A DNA stretch of 64,000 nucleotides from positions 51,526,001-51,590,000 of the forward strand of contig CM044320.1 of NCBI GenBank assembly GCA_024291935.2. The letters are read 5' to 3'. Both the position numbers and the translations under genes were made by a program. The notes below the pieces were generated by a model. The model searched no databases and was not told the origin of the DNA. It worked only from the letters and a program-made list of their open reading frames with translations. Positions 45,375 through 56,545 of the stretch are shown one piece after another. Every line of letters begins with the position of its first letter. Position 1 is the first letter of the stretch. Source of the stretch: Okapia johnstoni. Lineage: Eukaryota > Chordata > Mammalia > Artiodactyla > Giraffidae.

Positions 45375-45575
45375 TAGAGTCTCTGAGCAGAGCTTTGTCC
45401 TACTCAGTCTTCACAACAGTCCATGTGATAGGGACTGTTCTTGTCCTGTTCTGCATATGGTACAGTTGGGGTTTCCATAGGGTAAGTGAATTGTTTTAGG
45501 ACCTTAGATAGTGAGTGGCATATCTGGGCTTGAACTCAGTATTTCTCTGATCCAACTGTCTGCACTCAAGCATTT
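45375..45575 (-). repeat. MIR SINE, antisense
   Basis: 'cagtcttcacaacagtccat', 'gggtaagtgaattgttttag', 'tctgggcttgaactcagtat' follow antisense MIR. Confidence 0.7.
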
Positions 45576-45603
45576 TAGTATTAGGATGTTCATGTGTTTA
45601 AAA

Positions 45604-45640
45604 GAGAGAGAGAGAGAGAAGAGAAGAAAAAAAGGACGAA
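45604..45640. repeat. GA-rich simple repeat
   Basis: (AG)n run followed by gaagaaaa units. Confidence 0.85.
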
Positions 45641-45698
45641 AGGAAATAAGAAAGTTCATCATTAGATTTGCCCTAGGCTGTAGTTTGTTATCATGTAG

Positions 45699-45866
45699 GT
45701 CTGGTTCTCAAAGTGTGGTCCCCAGAGCAACATTGTTAGTATCGCCTGCAAACTTGATAGAAGTGAGGAGGCTACTGAATTTGAAACTCATAAGGTGGGA
45801 AACCAGTAATCAGTTTTGACAAACCTAGAGGGAATGGGTGCTAATTAAAGTCTGAGAACCACTAAG
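45699..45866. mobile_element. MER20-type hAT-Charlie element
   Basis: 'tctggttctcaaagtgtgg'..'tccccagagcaac' at one end and 'gtctgagaaccactaag' at the other are the inverted ends of MER20. The centre is diverged. It is noncoding; MER20 copies are known to have been used as endometrial regulatory elements in placental mammals. Confidence 0.8.
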
Positions 45867-47095
45867 GCAAATATGGAAGGCTCTGCAGAGTCCTTCTGTT
45901 TGTTTGGGGTCTAACAATGTCTGATGACAAGGTGATTCTGATTCATTTCCTTCAGCTGGGGCGGCTATAATCCGGAAGTAGCTTTTCCATTCAAGATGAG
46001 ATTCAAAGCATTTTCATGGTCTGGACTTTTTCTCGTCATTGCCTACCCCACACTGGTTTATAATTGATCTTTGGTCCCTGAGCTTTTTTATTTTTGATTC
46101 ATATCAACTGCTGTTTAAAACAGATGACCTCATTAAGAAACTTCCTCTGCTCCCCTTAAGATCTTGCCTTTGTTTATATTCAAGTGTGTATATCTTAATT
46201 GGAAAATGTGTCAGACCTGGATTAGAATGTGAAAAATCTGGATCCTGGGAAGTGTAGATTTACCATATGAACTTAATGAAGGAACTTTCTCCCCCAAGAC
46301 AGAGGGAGACCAACACCACAAGGAAGAAGTTAGTAATGAAAACAAAGGAAATGAAAAAAAACAGTGAAAAAGAAAAATATTAGAAATGTGGAATTAAGTC
46401 TTTTTCACAAAAAAGGGAAACTATATCAACCTGAGATGAGACGCCGCTTGGTTATGCTTCTTTTGTTTCTTTTTTTTTCCTCTTTCAGGTAAATGCTGGC
46501 TTGAGACTCCACTTTATGTGACTTTCAGGTCATTTAAAGAGACGTTGTGACCTTAGATGGGGTTTGTGGTCAAGAGAGTAATCAAATAAATTTGGAACAT
46601 GCTGTATATTATCTCTATTTTGGAGGTTTTGTGCACATTAAGCATTTTCTCAGCACATAAGGTATTTCAGCAACCATCTCTCAATATTATTTGACCTAGC
46701 ATCATTTTTTTAATAACAATATCAATTATTATCCTGAGAACATGCCGATCTTAGGTCTTCAACTACATGGTCATTGGTCTGTCAGGTAGTGTGGCTGACT
46801 TTGTGACAATATTTCACAAATTGGCACTTGTGATTGGTGCTGTTTTGTTGCACTATGTCTGGAATGGATAGTGGGTCTCTGGGTGTAGTAAATGGAATAT
46901 GAGCTGGGTTCCCTGGGAAAAAGCACTGAGATGGAGATATTGAGTAAATGACACTTAAAAGGCTTTTGTACATTTTTGTTCTGGGTTGAAAGTCCATCCA
47001 CTGGATACCTCTGTTGGATAAAACTTTTGTAGGTAGTTTTCTAGTCCATGTTGGAAAATATTTCATGATAGACACCTTGCTCTTTTGCAATGTCT
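45867..47095. other. unassigned stretch
   Basis: No gene or named repeat recognised. Two overlapping minus-strand frames (46771-47090) have no domain. Confidence 0.5.
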
Positions 47096-47107
47096 AATTT
47101 GGAGATA

Positions 47108-47320
47108 GAGCTTCCCAGGTGGCCCAGTGGTAAAGAATCTGCTAGCCAATGCAAGAGAAGCAGCAGATGTGGGCTCGATCCCTGGGTCAGCAAGATCCCT
47201 TGGAATAGGAAATAGAAACCCACTCCAGAATTCTTGCCTGGAAAATTCCATGGACAGAGGAGCCTGAGGGGCTACAGTTCTTGGGGTCACAAAGAATCAG
47301 ACACAACTGAGCATACACAC
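47108..47320 (+). mobile_element. Bov-tA SINE
   Basis: Head 'gcttcccaggtggcccagtg', box B 'gggctcgatccctggg', body, tail 'cacaactgagcatacacac'. Perfect 12-bp target duplication 'aatttggagata' at 47096-47107 and 47321-47332. Confidence 0.95.
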
Positions 47321-47489
47321 AATTTGGAGATACAGGTAATGAGATTCAGCCTTGGCTGGAGAGTTTTGAGGAAAACATCATTCCTGGAGGGAGCAGATAG
47401 GAGTGAAGTTGGCCTGAGCCTCTCTCAGCCTCTTAGTTCTTGGCAATATCTTCAACCATAATCTCAATTCTGCCCATTTGCTGAGACAA

Positions 47490-47800
47490 TTTTGCTAAAA
47501 GGCTTCTTAAACTGGATTGTGTAATCCTAGATGGCCCTGCTTGTTCAGTCTCATTTCTCACCACTCATCACCTTCCAAGCCTCCTAATTATTTTAGGCCC
47601 CTCGAATACATAACTATTGGGCTGGCCAAAAAGTTTATTATGGAAAAACCCTGAATGAACTTTCTGGCCACCCAATACTTTCTTTCTTTGTTAGACCATA
47701 TTGTTCCTTCTACTCCAAATACTTTTCCTTTTTCCATAACTAACTCTCACTCCTTGTGACATCTCAGTTTAGATAAGTTACTCTGGGAAACCTTTTATAT
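47490..47800 (+). repeat. L2 LINE fragment, split by a MITE
   Basis: 'tcatttctcaccactcatc', then after the MITE 'ttgttccttctactccaaat' and 'cttgtgacatctcagtttag' resemble L2 3' region. Diverged. Confidence 0.55.
47617..47675. mobile_element. BTMAR1-like mariner MITE
   Basis: Near-perfect inverted ends: 'ttgggctggccaaaaagtt' on the left, and the reverse complement of 'aactttctggccacccaa' on the right. TA dinucleotides flank it at 47615-47616 and 47676-47677, the expected mariner target duplication. No transposase is encoded. The transcript would fold into a hairpin with a small loop around 'attatgga'. Ruminant mariner hairpins of this kind are the known source of the bta-miR-2284/2285 microRNA family. 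Confidence 0.9.
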
Positions 47801-47814
47801 TTGGGGTTGCTTTT

Positions 47815-47990
47815 TTTAGTTGCAAGTGGTAGAAACCAAAGCTGGCTTATTAAGCAGAAAAGGTTATTACATGGATCAAAAATTTTGGAGCCTTGACTTG
47901 ACTTTGGGACTTGACTTAACTGTATCTGTTACTGTTGCCAGTATTGAAACTATACCTGATTCAGAAACCTGACTTTCCAATGAGTTCAGC
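47815..47990. repeat. unnamed old dispersed repeat, copy 2
   Basis: 'ttgcaagtggtagaaacc' and 'gcttattaagcagaaaagg' parallel the segment at 10978. Family not recognised. Confidence 0.4.
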
Positions 47991-48299
47991 TGCTAAGGCT
48001 TGGATACCATGAAGGCCAAATGGTTCCATGGGGGCCTTTGTATTCCTCTTTTACAGTACTAAGCCAAAATCTTTCCGAGATGAGTCTGGTTAGTGTGGTC
48101 TAGGGAAAACACCTATGCCCCAGTTACAAAAGAGGTTGTGTGGCAACTCTTCTGGGTCCTATTTTAGGGAAGATGGATGTATATAAGGCTGGACATTTCA
48201 TGAGGATTCAAAGAAACATCAGAGATGCTGGGCTAGCAGCTAACATGACAAATGTTCACCATGCATTTCCTGGTTTTGTAACTCTGTGTTGGGGGTCCC

Positions 48300-48530
48300 T
48301 CAGCACACTGCACTTTCCCGTTTTGGCATCTCCCTTCCACCTCCATACTGTAATCAGCTCTTTACTGTTTTATAACTTTCCCCAGAATGCCTATGAGTTT
48401 TCCTCATAGGAAAACAGGGCTGTGTGATGTGAATTTCTTTTTATTTACTATTGCACTGCCAGTCCCCAGCTTAGTATTGCTCTGCACATAGTAAGTGCTC
48501 AATAAAGATCTGTTGAGCGAATACATTGGG
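48300..48530 (+). repeat. L2 LINE 3' end
   Basis: 'cactgccagtccccagctta', 'gctctgcacatagtaagtgc', 'tcaataaagatctgttgagc' is the terminal L2 pattern. Confidence 0.7.
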
Positions 48531-48624
48531 CTCAGTTAGTCTGGGTTTCATAAAGCTGGTTTCCAAAGAACCTACATCTCATACCTGCTGAATTTTCCCT
48601 ATTATGTCCCATCCCAGCTTTCTT

Positions 48625-49560
48625 TTTCTTTTTTCCCAGGTTTATGAGATATAATTGACAACATTGTGTAAGTTTAATATGTAAAATGGATGATTTAGTA
48701 TATGTATATATTATGAAGTGATTACCACAGAAGATTAGTTAACACATCCATCACCTCACATAGTTATATTAGCTTTTTCTTTTTTTAAGTGGGGAGAACA
48801 TTTACGATATACTCAGAAAAATTCAAAAATACAATACAGTATCACTAACTATAGTTACTATGCTGGACATTGGATGCTCAGAACTTATTTCTTTTATAAC
48901 TAGAAATTCGTACTCTTTCATCAGCATTTCCTCTTTTCTCCCATCCCAGCTTGTAACCATCAATGTCTCTGTTTCAATGAGTTTAGAATTTTTTAGATTC
49001 CATTGCAATGAGTTTAGATATATTTTAGATTTTTTTTTAAAACCTTGGACTTTTTTGAGGGCTTCTCTAATAGCTCAGTTGGTAAAGAATCTGCCTGCAA
49101 TGCAGGAGACCCTGATTTGATTCCTGGGTCAGGAAGATCCATTGGAGGAGGGATAGGCTACCCACTCCAGTGTTCTGGCCTGGAGAATTTCATGAACAGT
49201 CCATGGGATTGCAAAAAGTCAGACACAACTGAATGACTTTCACATTAGACTTTTTTTAGATTTCACGTATATATGAGACCATGCAGTATTTTCATTTCTC
49301 TGACTGACTTATGTTATTTTAGATTAGTGCCCTCAAGATTCATCCATGTTGTTACAAATGGCAGATTTCCTTTCTTTTTATATAAAGCTAAATATTATTC
49401 CATGGGCCTTTATCCAACATCAGACACTTAGGTTGTTTCCATGTTGTCTTAGCTATGGTGAATAATGCTGCAGTAAATGTGGGGTTCCAGATATGTCTTA
49501 AATTTCATGATTTCATTTCCTTTGGATATACATCCAGAATTGGGATCACTGAATCAGCCT
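48625..49560 (-). repeat. L1M LINE 3' region, antisense, split by a SINE
   Basis: 'tttatgagatataattgaca', 'acacatccatcacctcacat', 'actaactatagttactatgc', 'ctcaagattcatccatgttg', 'aaatattattccatgggcc', 'ggtgaataatgctgcagt', 'atttcctttggatatacat' are antisense L1M 3' UTR. A local duplication 'caatgagtttaga' occurs at about 48975-48987 and 49005-49017. Confidence 0.9.
49059..49243 (+). mobile_element. Bov-tA SINE inside L1
   Basis: 'gggcttctctaatagctcag', 'gtaaagaatctgcctgcaat', 'gatttgattcctgggtcagg', 'gcctggagaatttcatgaac'. About 20 bases of the BovA body are missing near 49198. Target duplication based on 'gactttttt' before and after. Confidence 0.92.
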
Positions 49561-49904
49561 TCCTTTTCAACCTGTACCCAAAGAGAATTTTGGAATAACT
49601 TCCAGAGGTGCCACTGGGAAATTTTTACTTTCCACTGGAATATGCCAGAAGTTTTTAGACCTTAAAGTGAATTCTCAGTGAGAAATGAGGAAGGCAAGAC
49701 TAGAAAAAGAGAATTTTTAACTAGAATAATCTTTTGTATATTTTATATCTCTGGTTCTTTTTTGGCTCTTCATCCAGATTATGTTCTCACATTATTCTAA
49801 GTTCTGCACAGCAAAACAAAAGTAAACAGTGAGGTAGAGATGAGCTTTTCGTAGAAGTAATGTCAAATCAGTAAGACTACTAAAGTTAAAAGCAAATGTG
49901 ATAA
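49561..49904. other. unassigned gap
   Basis: Nothing recognised beyond AT-rich sequence. Confidence 0.5.
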
Positions 49905-50260
49905 AAAAAAATCCAAATGATTGTTCAAACACTTACAAGAACTAGTGAGTTCAGCAAAATTCCTGGGTAAAAGATTGGTATACAAACATCAATTATATTT
50001 TTGTATTAGAGCAATAAATGCATTAAAGTAAAATTAAAAATTACCATTTACGTTAGCTTTGAAAAGTAGCAAATACATAAGAATGCATTTACCAAAAGAG
50101 GCATGAAACTTCTATAGTGAAAACTTTAAAATTATCACATAGCTGAGAGAAAATAAATTTGTCTTAAATAAATAGAGAGATATACCATGTTTATGGACAA
50201 CAATATTGTTAAGATGTCAGCTGTCCTCAAGTTGATCTTTAGATCCAATAAAATCTGAAA
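49905..50260 (+). repeat. L1 LINE ORF2 fragment
   Basis: 'acttacaagaactagtgagt', 'tcagcaaaattcctggg', 'taccatttacgttagctttg', 'atagtgaaaactttaaaatt', 'ttatggacaacaatattg' and 'agatccaataaaatctgaa' follow L1 ORF2 downstream of the RT active site. Frames are broken. Confidence 0.78.
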
Positions 50261-51334
50261 TCAGGGAAAGAATCTAGAGTAGAGTACAAATTTGGATGTT
50301 GTTGGTGTAAAGATAATATTTTAAGTCATGAGTCTGGAAGTGATTCCCAGAACAGTGATGTAGGAGAGGCCTAATGACTTCGGGACATTTAAGAGTTTAG
50401 AAGTTCAGGATATGAGGAACCAATAAAGACTAAGACATGTTAGTGAGGTGGGAGGGTGTGGTCTCTGAATGAAGTGGTCTAAATGAAGACAGTGGATTCT
50501 GAATTCAAGAAAGGGTAGGCGGGGCAGGCAGAAGTTTTCTGCTCTGTTGTGTAATTAAGTTGTTTTGTCTCTTGGCCCACAAAGCCTACCGTATTTACTA
50601 CTGACTAGGCTCTGATCTACAGACTTCACCAAGAATTGTGATAAAGTGATGCTATAGGATGTGACAGTGAGTAAAAACCTTCAGAAAATGAGGGAACATG
50701 GAGTAATTGTTAGTAGTTGACTGCACCAAGGAGGGTAGTAGATGGAAGAGTCTGATGATATGAGATTTAAACCTGGGTCCCGATCCCATACTTTTTAATG
50801 CTTTTGGAAAACCTAGCAGGAGAATGGCCAAGGAGTGGCAAAGGATATTATTAAGAATAAAAAGAGTTTCAAATGAGCTTTAAAAAGCCACTCTTGCCAT
50901 TATCATTATGAAATATAAATAGTTATTGTGTTGAAGTAGAATTCAGTAGACACTTGAAAACTATAAAAAGGTTAAGTATATAATAAATAGTGTGTCATAA
51001 ATGCAGAATTTTTAGCAAGTTTTCACGCAGTTCTGAAACCAAACCATCCTGTGAAGCTATTCTAAATGTCCTTGGATTCAACTCTAGTGTCTCCTTCAGA
51101 AGTAAACTTGCCATGCAAATTAGTCATTGCCTGAAGAAACAGGGTCCTCAGGAAGCTAAAATTAGAACTACTATCCAAGGAATTGTTATTGCATATTTCA
51201 AACAACTCATGTTCTCTGCCATCCCAGTCATGACAAGGTACATTGAGGGACAATGGAATCATTTTTAATGGATAGATACTCTTCTAGCTAACTTTTTTCT
51301 CTGAAAATTGTTTTTAAGGGCTAAATCACACTAG
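50261..51334. other. unassigned stretch
   Basis: No gene or named repeat recognised. Plus-strand 50990-51268 is open but without features. Confidence 0.5.
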
Positions 51335-51570
51335 TGGGAGGCAGCATGAAATGGTGAAAAGCCCTGAACTTAAGTAGGAACCCCCAATCTACCATTTTCC
51401 AGTGGTGTGACATTGGGAAAAGACTAAACTTCTTTGAATCAAAGTTTCCAAAATTGTAAAATGGGCATAATGTTATTAAAGCACATTGAATTTTTGTGAA
51501 TAAGAAATGAAATGTCTATGAAAGTTCTTAGCACTGTTCCTGGCATATGCTGTGTAAACTCTATGAAATA
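51335..51570 (+). repeat. MIR SINE, sense
   Basis: 'gggaggcagcatgaaatggt', 'ccagtggtgtgacattggg', 'aaattgtaaaatgggcataa', 'cttagcactgttcctggcat' is near full-length MIR. Confidence 0.85.
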
Positions 51571-51748
51571 AGCCTGAATCTGAATCAACAAGATGTTTCA
51601 CTGATCTTCAAACAACATTCTTACAGGCTCATGACTTTTTAAGATAAGCTTAAAAATTCCTGGGAAAAAAAGGCATTTTGCTAAAATATTTCAAATGGCT
51701 ATTACATATTATTTAAGCAATAGGATAACCGAATTAATGGGTATCTTT

Positions 51749-51944
51749 GGTGAAAGTGAAAGTGTTACTTGCTCAGTCGTGTCCCACTCTTACCCCACAG
51801 CTATAGCCTTCCAGGCTCCTCTGTCCATGAAATTTGATGTGGGTGGCCATTCTCTTCTCCAGGGGATCTTCCTGACCCAGGATCAAACCTGGGTCTCCTG
51901 CATCGCAGACAGATTCTTTACCATCTGAGCCACCAAGAAAGTCT
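51749..51944 (-). mobile_element. Bov-tA SINE, antisense
   Basis: Begins 'gtgaaagtgaaagtgttact', 'tgctcagtcgtgtcccactc', ends 'gagccaccaagaaagtc'. Perfect 11-bp target duplication 'tgggtatcttt' at 51738-51748 and 51945-51955. Part of the BovA body is lost after 'ctctgtccatga'. Confidence 0.95.
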
Positions 51945-51955
51945 TGGGTATCTTT

Positions 51956-52564
51956 AGGGGGAATACAAAATGTTATGTATAGAAACTTAAATCTTCACAC
52001 TCATTTATTCTATATAAAAGGCCAGTGAGCCCAAATTTCAAAAAAGAATGCCAATTGAGGTATACTGGAGAGTCAATGTTCCATTTAATAGATTTCAAAT
52101 GTTTTTAAATAACATGTTCTTTCCTTCCCCAAATCATAGGACTTGGCTAGTGAGGCATCATTTTTTGACTCTGTGTGTAGAATCTTGGTTTTGCTGAGAG
52201 AAACATTCAGATCTTTATGAATCTTCTTTTAATTCTGTTGAGATTCACCAACTTCCTATGCAAATATTTTACTGATTCTAACTGCATGCATTTCTAACTT
52301 TCACTAAAACTTGATCTTTCACTGTATGGCCATTTGTCATAAAAAATAAAGCTTTTGTCACTGCTTGGGAATTCTGTACACTTCCATAATGATCTTAAAA
52401 CAGCAAAGGCTTCTTGAGATATGACTCCTGGGGGTGAGGCTGACTTCCTATCTAAGTGGTTTGTTCTCAGCTACCCCTCACATTGTTTGAGGCTCAAATT
52501 TCTGCTTCAGCAAAATAGAGATTGACTACAGTATGGCTGAAAGTTTGAGATCCCTGACTATAGT
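51956..52564. other. unassigned stretch
   Basis: Nothing recognised. Confidence 0.5.
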
Positions 52565-52650
52565 CATGGGATCTGGTTCAAACCCTAGTTCCTTGCCTTG
52601 TTGGCTGCATGACTTTGGATGAATTGCCTAACATCTTCAAGCCTTATTTC
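52565..52650 (+). repeat. MIR SINE core
   Basis: 'ctggttcaaaccctagttcc', 'ggctgcatgactttggatga', 'attgcctaacatcttcaagc' is the MIR core. Confidence 0.7.
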
Positions 52651-53084
52651 TTCTGAAAGTTTCAGCTTGGCAGGCTAGTAATCAGTAGTAATGGTCAGAA
52701 AGAGTGAGAGGTCAGGGGACATGGTGGTCTTTGAACTCAATTTATCTAGGGGAGTTTGAGTTCAAAGCAGAAAAATAAATTGTCAATGCAAAAAGTAAGA
52801 ATAGAGTTGAAAATGTGAGCTATGACCACAGAGAAGAGCCAGGTAGAAGCTGTGTTAGAGCAAGGAGCAGAAAGAGAGGGTAGGAGACGGTAGGTAGGTA
52901 GCAAAGCAAGAGGTACCCAGCATTTCCCAGGAAGCTAGGCTATTTGCTAATGATTCATTTCACAGGCTGCTAAAGGCTTTCTGATTTGAATCCCAATTGC
53001 TCTGGTTAAAGCAAAAATTGCAAACTGGAGGCACAATTTTCAAATTCAACCCACAAGCCAGAGGTAATAAGAAGAAAAGTAATC

Positions 53085-53300
53085 ACTAAGGTATTTTGAA
53101 CACTTACTACACATGAGGCACGTTCTAAGTATTTTATGCATATTAGCTTATTGTCACCACTCAGCGATTTTTTGAAATGGATACCACTTGTATCCTAAGT
53201 TTACTGAGGGGGAACTGGGTTGACAGCCAGTTAAGTTGTAGTGTTGGTCTTTAAGCCTAGGTAGACTGGTTCCAGAGTCTAGGCACGTAACCACCATCCT
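53085..53300 (-). repeat. MIR SINE, antisense
   Basis: 'gaacacttactacacatgag', 'cacgttctaagtattttatg', 'gtttactgagggggaactg', 'ctggttccagagtctaggca' follow antisense MIR. Confidence 0.78.
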
Positions 53301-53639
53301 ATAATAGGGGCCATATCCCCATGTCAGGAAGAACACAGTTGGGGATAGAGTGGCAGAATCAGACCCATACTCTGGGCTTGGTGTGGGGACAAACATGTAA
53401 AATAGGCTTTCACTCTTTGACTGCCTTCTTTATATACCTTATTTTCTTGCTTCCATACCATTTTCTCGGGCATTTTTCACTCACTCTCTTAAATAACATC
53501 AGCATATCATTTTCACAGATTTCTTTAAGGTAATATGCTTAACATATTACCTTAACATTTCATTGAAAAGTCTATTCTTTCATTGGAAAACATATATTTT
53601 GCCCACCCTGTGTTCTAAAGTAATTGCCAACATTTTAAT

Positions 53640-53970
53640 TTTGGACGATTTCACATAAAAAGCCGAACTTTTGGCTTTGATTAGGAAAATTAGAGACCTG
53701 TGCAAGTTTGGGATGAAGTCCCTGCTGGCTGCTGCTATGGTGCCTCATGGAGCGGGTGCTGCTCCCCAGGGTCCTGCAGTCCCCACCCCCTCTGCTATAT
53801 TGATCATGTATGCCACCGGCCTTTCCTCAGTAGGTCTTTGTGACCTCAGGTTTAAAGATCTCAGGTGGACTGGAAGCATCAATGGTAGCAGAGTGGTGCC
53901 AGAATTACCTACAGGACCATGTAGAAACCAATTGAATTTAAAATTAAAACAGTGGTACTTAAACAACTGA
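53640..53970 (+). other. open frame in unassigned sequence
   Basis: A 99-codon frame (53671-53970) includes MKSLLAAAMVPHGAGAAP. I recognise no family, splice sites or retrocopy signs. The sequence is GC-richer than its flanks but CpG-poor. Could be chance. Confidence 0.2.
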
Positions 53971-54061
53971 AACTAGACTACGCAGCTATTAACACCTACT
54001 TATAGGATTTTAGAGCACTGGCCTTTATATATGATTGCTAGCCTCTATTTAAGTCTTTCCA

Positions 54062-54151
54062 GTCTTCCTGACCCAAGGATCGAACCCATGTCTCTCACGT
54101 CTCCTGCATTGCCAGGTGGGTTCTTTGCTACTAGCGCTACCTAGGAAGCCC
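54062..54151 (-). mobile_element. Bov-tA tRNA-like head only
   Basis: Only the 5' part is present: antisense 'cttcctgacccaaggatcg' (box B), 'ctcctgcattgccaggtgg', 'gctacctaggaagccc'. The BovA body and 3' tail, normally required for retrotransposition, are absent. Confidence 0.85.
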
Positions 54152-54464
54152 AGAGAGAATGTTAAACTGGTTTACTTTATGCCAGTACATATAAGGGCAG
54201 CTCTGTTAGCTGGTACCCTGGCATCTAGGAGGAGTCCTGAGACTGGTTTGCTTGTCATTACCAGGCCCAGTGCTAAGAAAAGCTTCCAGATATCATCATC
54301 CTCTTTCTTCTCCTTCCATAGAATCTTAGATACCAGGTATTAAAAATGATGGTATTACAAGATAGGAAGAATTGAATCCTGGATTCATTACCTGAAGGTA
54401 ATTCATTACCTGCAAGGACCATCTGCACTGGAGAAAAAAGATATATGCATTTTTACATATAAAA

Positions 54465-54645
54465 GCACATAGAATTCTCACAGCTATCTTATAAGTTCCC
54501 TGTTATCTCATTTTTGCAGATGAGGAAACTGCGGCACAGAGCAGTTAGTAACTTGCCCAAGGTTATAAGACCAGTCAATAGCAGAGCTAGAATTTGAACA
54601 CAGGCTGACTGTCTTCAGAGTCTTACTTTTACCCATCCTACTTCT
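54465..54645 (-). repeat. MIR SINE, antisense
   Basis: 'tttgcagatgaggaaactg', 'cggcacagagcagttagta', 'acttgcccaaggttataaga', 'gcagagctagaatttgaac' is strongly MIR. Confidence 0.88.
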
Positions 54646-55009
54646 CAAAAACATCCACTGAGCATGTGTGAAGATCCAGGCAGGAAGTAACGCTCTTGGC
54701 ATGCAAAGTCCATAAACACACATCATTGTTATACTTAAGGAGCTCATGGTAAAAAAGCAGAAACACCCTCATGAAATAATTCAGTAATTTGACATACTTA
54801 TTGAGTGCACACCCTGTATCTGCCACTGTTATAAGGGGAAGAAGGTCATCTACTGTGAAAGGTGGTGGAGGTGAGTCAGGGTGGAGAGACAAGGAAGGAA
54901 GGGAACCACTTCACTCAGGGCGCACTTCCCTTCGGAGACAACAGTCTGCTCAGCTCCTGCATGTTGCTTATGGTTTTGCCAGCATTAAAACAATTCTAGG
55001 GACCTTTAG

Positions 55010-55145
55010 CCCCTGGAGGAAGGCACGGCAACCCACTCCAGTATTCTTGCTTAGAGAATCCTGTGGGCAGAGAAGTCTAGTGGGCTACAGTCCATGAGGT
55101 TGCAAAGAGTTGGACACTGCTGAAGTGACTTAGCATGGCACGGCA
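55010..55145 (+). mobile_element. BovA monomer SINE
   Basis: 'tggaggaaggcacggcaacc', 'cactccagtattcttgctt', 'gttggacactgctgaagtg'. Target duplication 'gggacctttag' (54999-55009) and 'ggggcctttag' (55146-55156). Confidence 0.93.
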
Positions 55146-55156
55146 GGGGCCTTTAG

Positions 55157-55944
55157 GCATGTTCTATTTCTACTCAAGTACACAACCCGAACCCCTTTCC
55201 CCTCTCACTTATATGCACAGTTTCTTTATCCTGTGAAATGATCATCTTTGCTTAGCTATTTTAGGAATAGGAACAGAGAACAATTAAAAATTATCAATTA
55301 CTGTAAATAAACTTGACAGTAAATATCTCTCATGATACCATAAACCCACGCAGCTATTGACTCACTAACAGGTGAATAATTATCTAGGATCAATGATGAC
55401 AATAATGCTTTGCTAAATTTAGAGCCATCAAAATAAATACACAAGTACATAGGGTCAAAACAATTCCTCATATCCACAAGGGAAATTTTCATTAAGGTAA
55501 TGTGCCATGATGAAGCAAAAACCAGTGGAAAAAAAATCCACTTCTCCTTGAAATGAACTTTTTTGTTTCCTGTGGAAGATTCTCAAATTATTTTCTTTAT
55601 TTCTAAACTTTATGATATTCTGCACAACAGTGTTAGCTGAGAAAAATGACGAAGAGTCAGCATCAATACAGAGGCACTCCTGTTAAGATATTTGTGAAAG
55701 AGTTCAATAATCTTTCGCATCCCATGACTTCGGCTTGGTGATTGCAACAGTTATTTGTATTCCTTTGTTTTTGCTGTTCTCCTCGTATTATAGGTCATCA
55801 TGGCACTTTGGATATTCCCTACCTGAAATATATATTGTTTTGAAAAAGTTTTTACAGTGGCGTTTATAGTAAGCTGAAATTTTATATGTGTCTCTATATT
55901 CAAATACTTATTACCATACATATTTATATACATAGGTGCACGAA
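55157..55944. other. unassigned stretch
   Basis: No gene or named repeat recognised; AT-rich. Confidence 0.5.
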
Positions 55945-56085
55945 GTTATGCTCTGTGATTAAGAGTGAGTCCAGAGAGACCAGAGTTCTAATTCTATCTC
56001 TGCCTAGCTTTGACCTTAGGCAAACTCCTTTACTTCTCTGTACTTCCTTTTCTTGATTTATTAAGCAGAGTTAATAAGAGAAGTT
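55945..56085 (+). repeat. MIR SINE, sense
   Basis: 'gtgattaagagtgagtccag', 'ccagagttctaattctatc', 'gaccttaggcaaactccttt' follow MIR. Confidence 0.75.
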
Positions 56086-56339
56086 TCCACATAAAATAGA
56101 AGAGTATAGATGACTGAAATGATAGGTTTTCCATGAACAAGATGAAGATAATACAGAAAAAAGAAAGGCACTCAGACTTGGGTTGAGAGAGCCCAGAAAA
56201 CTCATACATTTCCTTCCTCATTATCTTGAATAATTTTCTCTCACTTACAAAATAAATACTAAAGTATAAATTCCTTAGCTGGACTTCAATATTCTCACTC
56301 CAGTGTACTTTTAAAGTGTACTTTTATCTTCCTGTGATA

Positions 56340-56545
56340 GTCTGGGCTCAGATTCAAATATCTGAGTTCAGCTCAGAATATACTATTAATTAGCTGTGTG
56401 CTTTGAATAGGTTGCTGAACCTCTCTGAACCTTGGCTTTTTCAACTGAATAATGTAGATGATGATTACCTTACAGATAATGAAGAGGGTTGAGTAAAACG
56501 TTTAGTATAGAATCCCACACATCATATGTACCCAATAAAATATTC
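56340..56545 (+). repeat. MIR SINE, sense
   Basis: 'attagctgtgtgctttgaat', 'gctgaacctctctgaacct', 'ttttcaactgaataatgtag', 'catatgtacccaataaaata' follow MIR. Confidence 0.8.
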
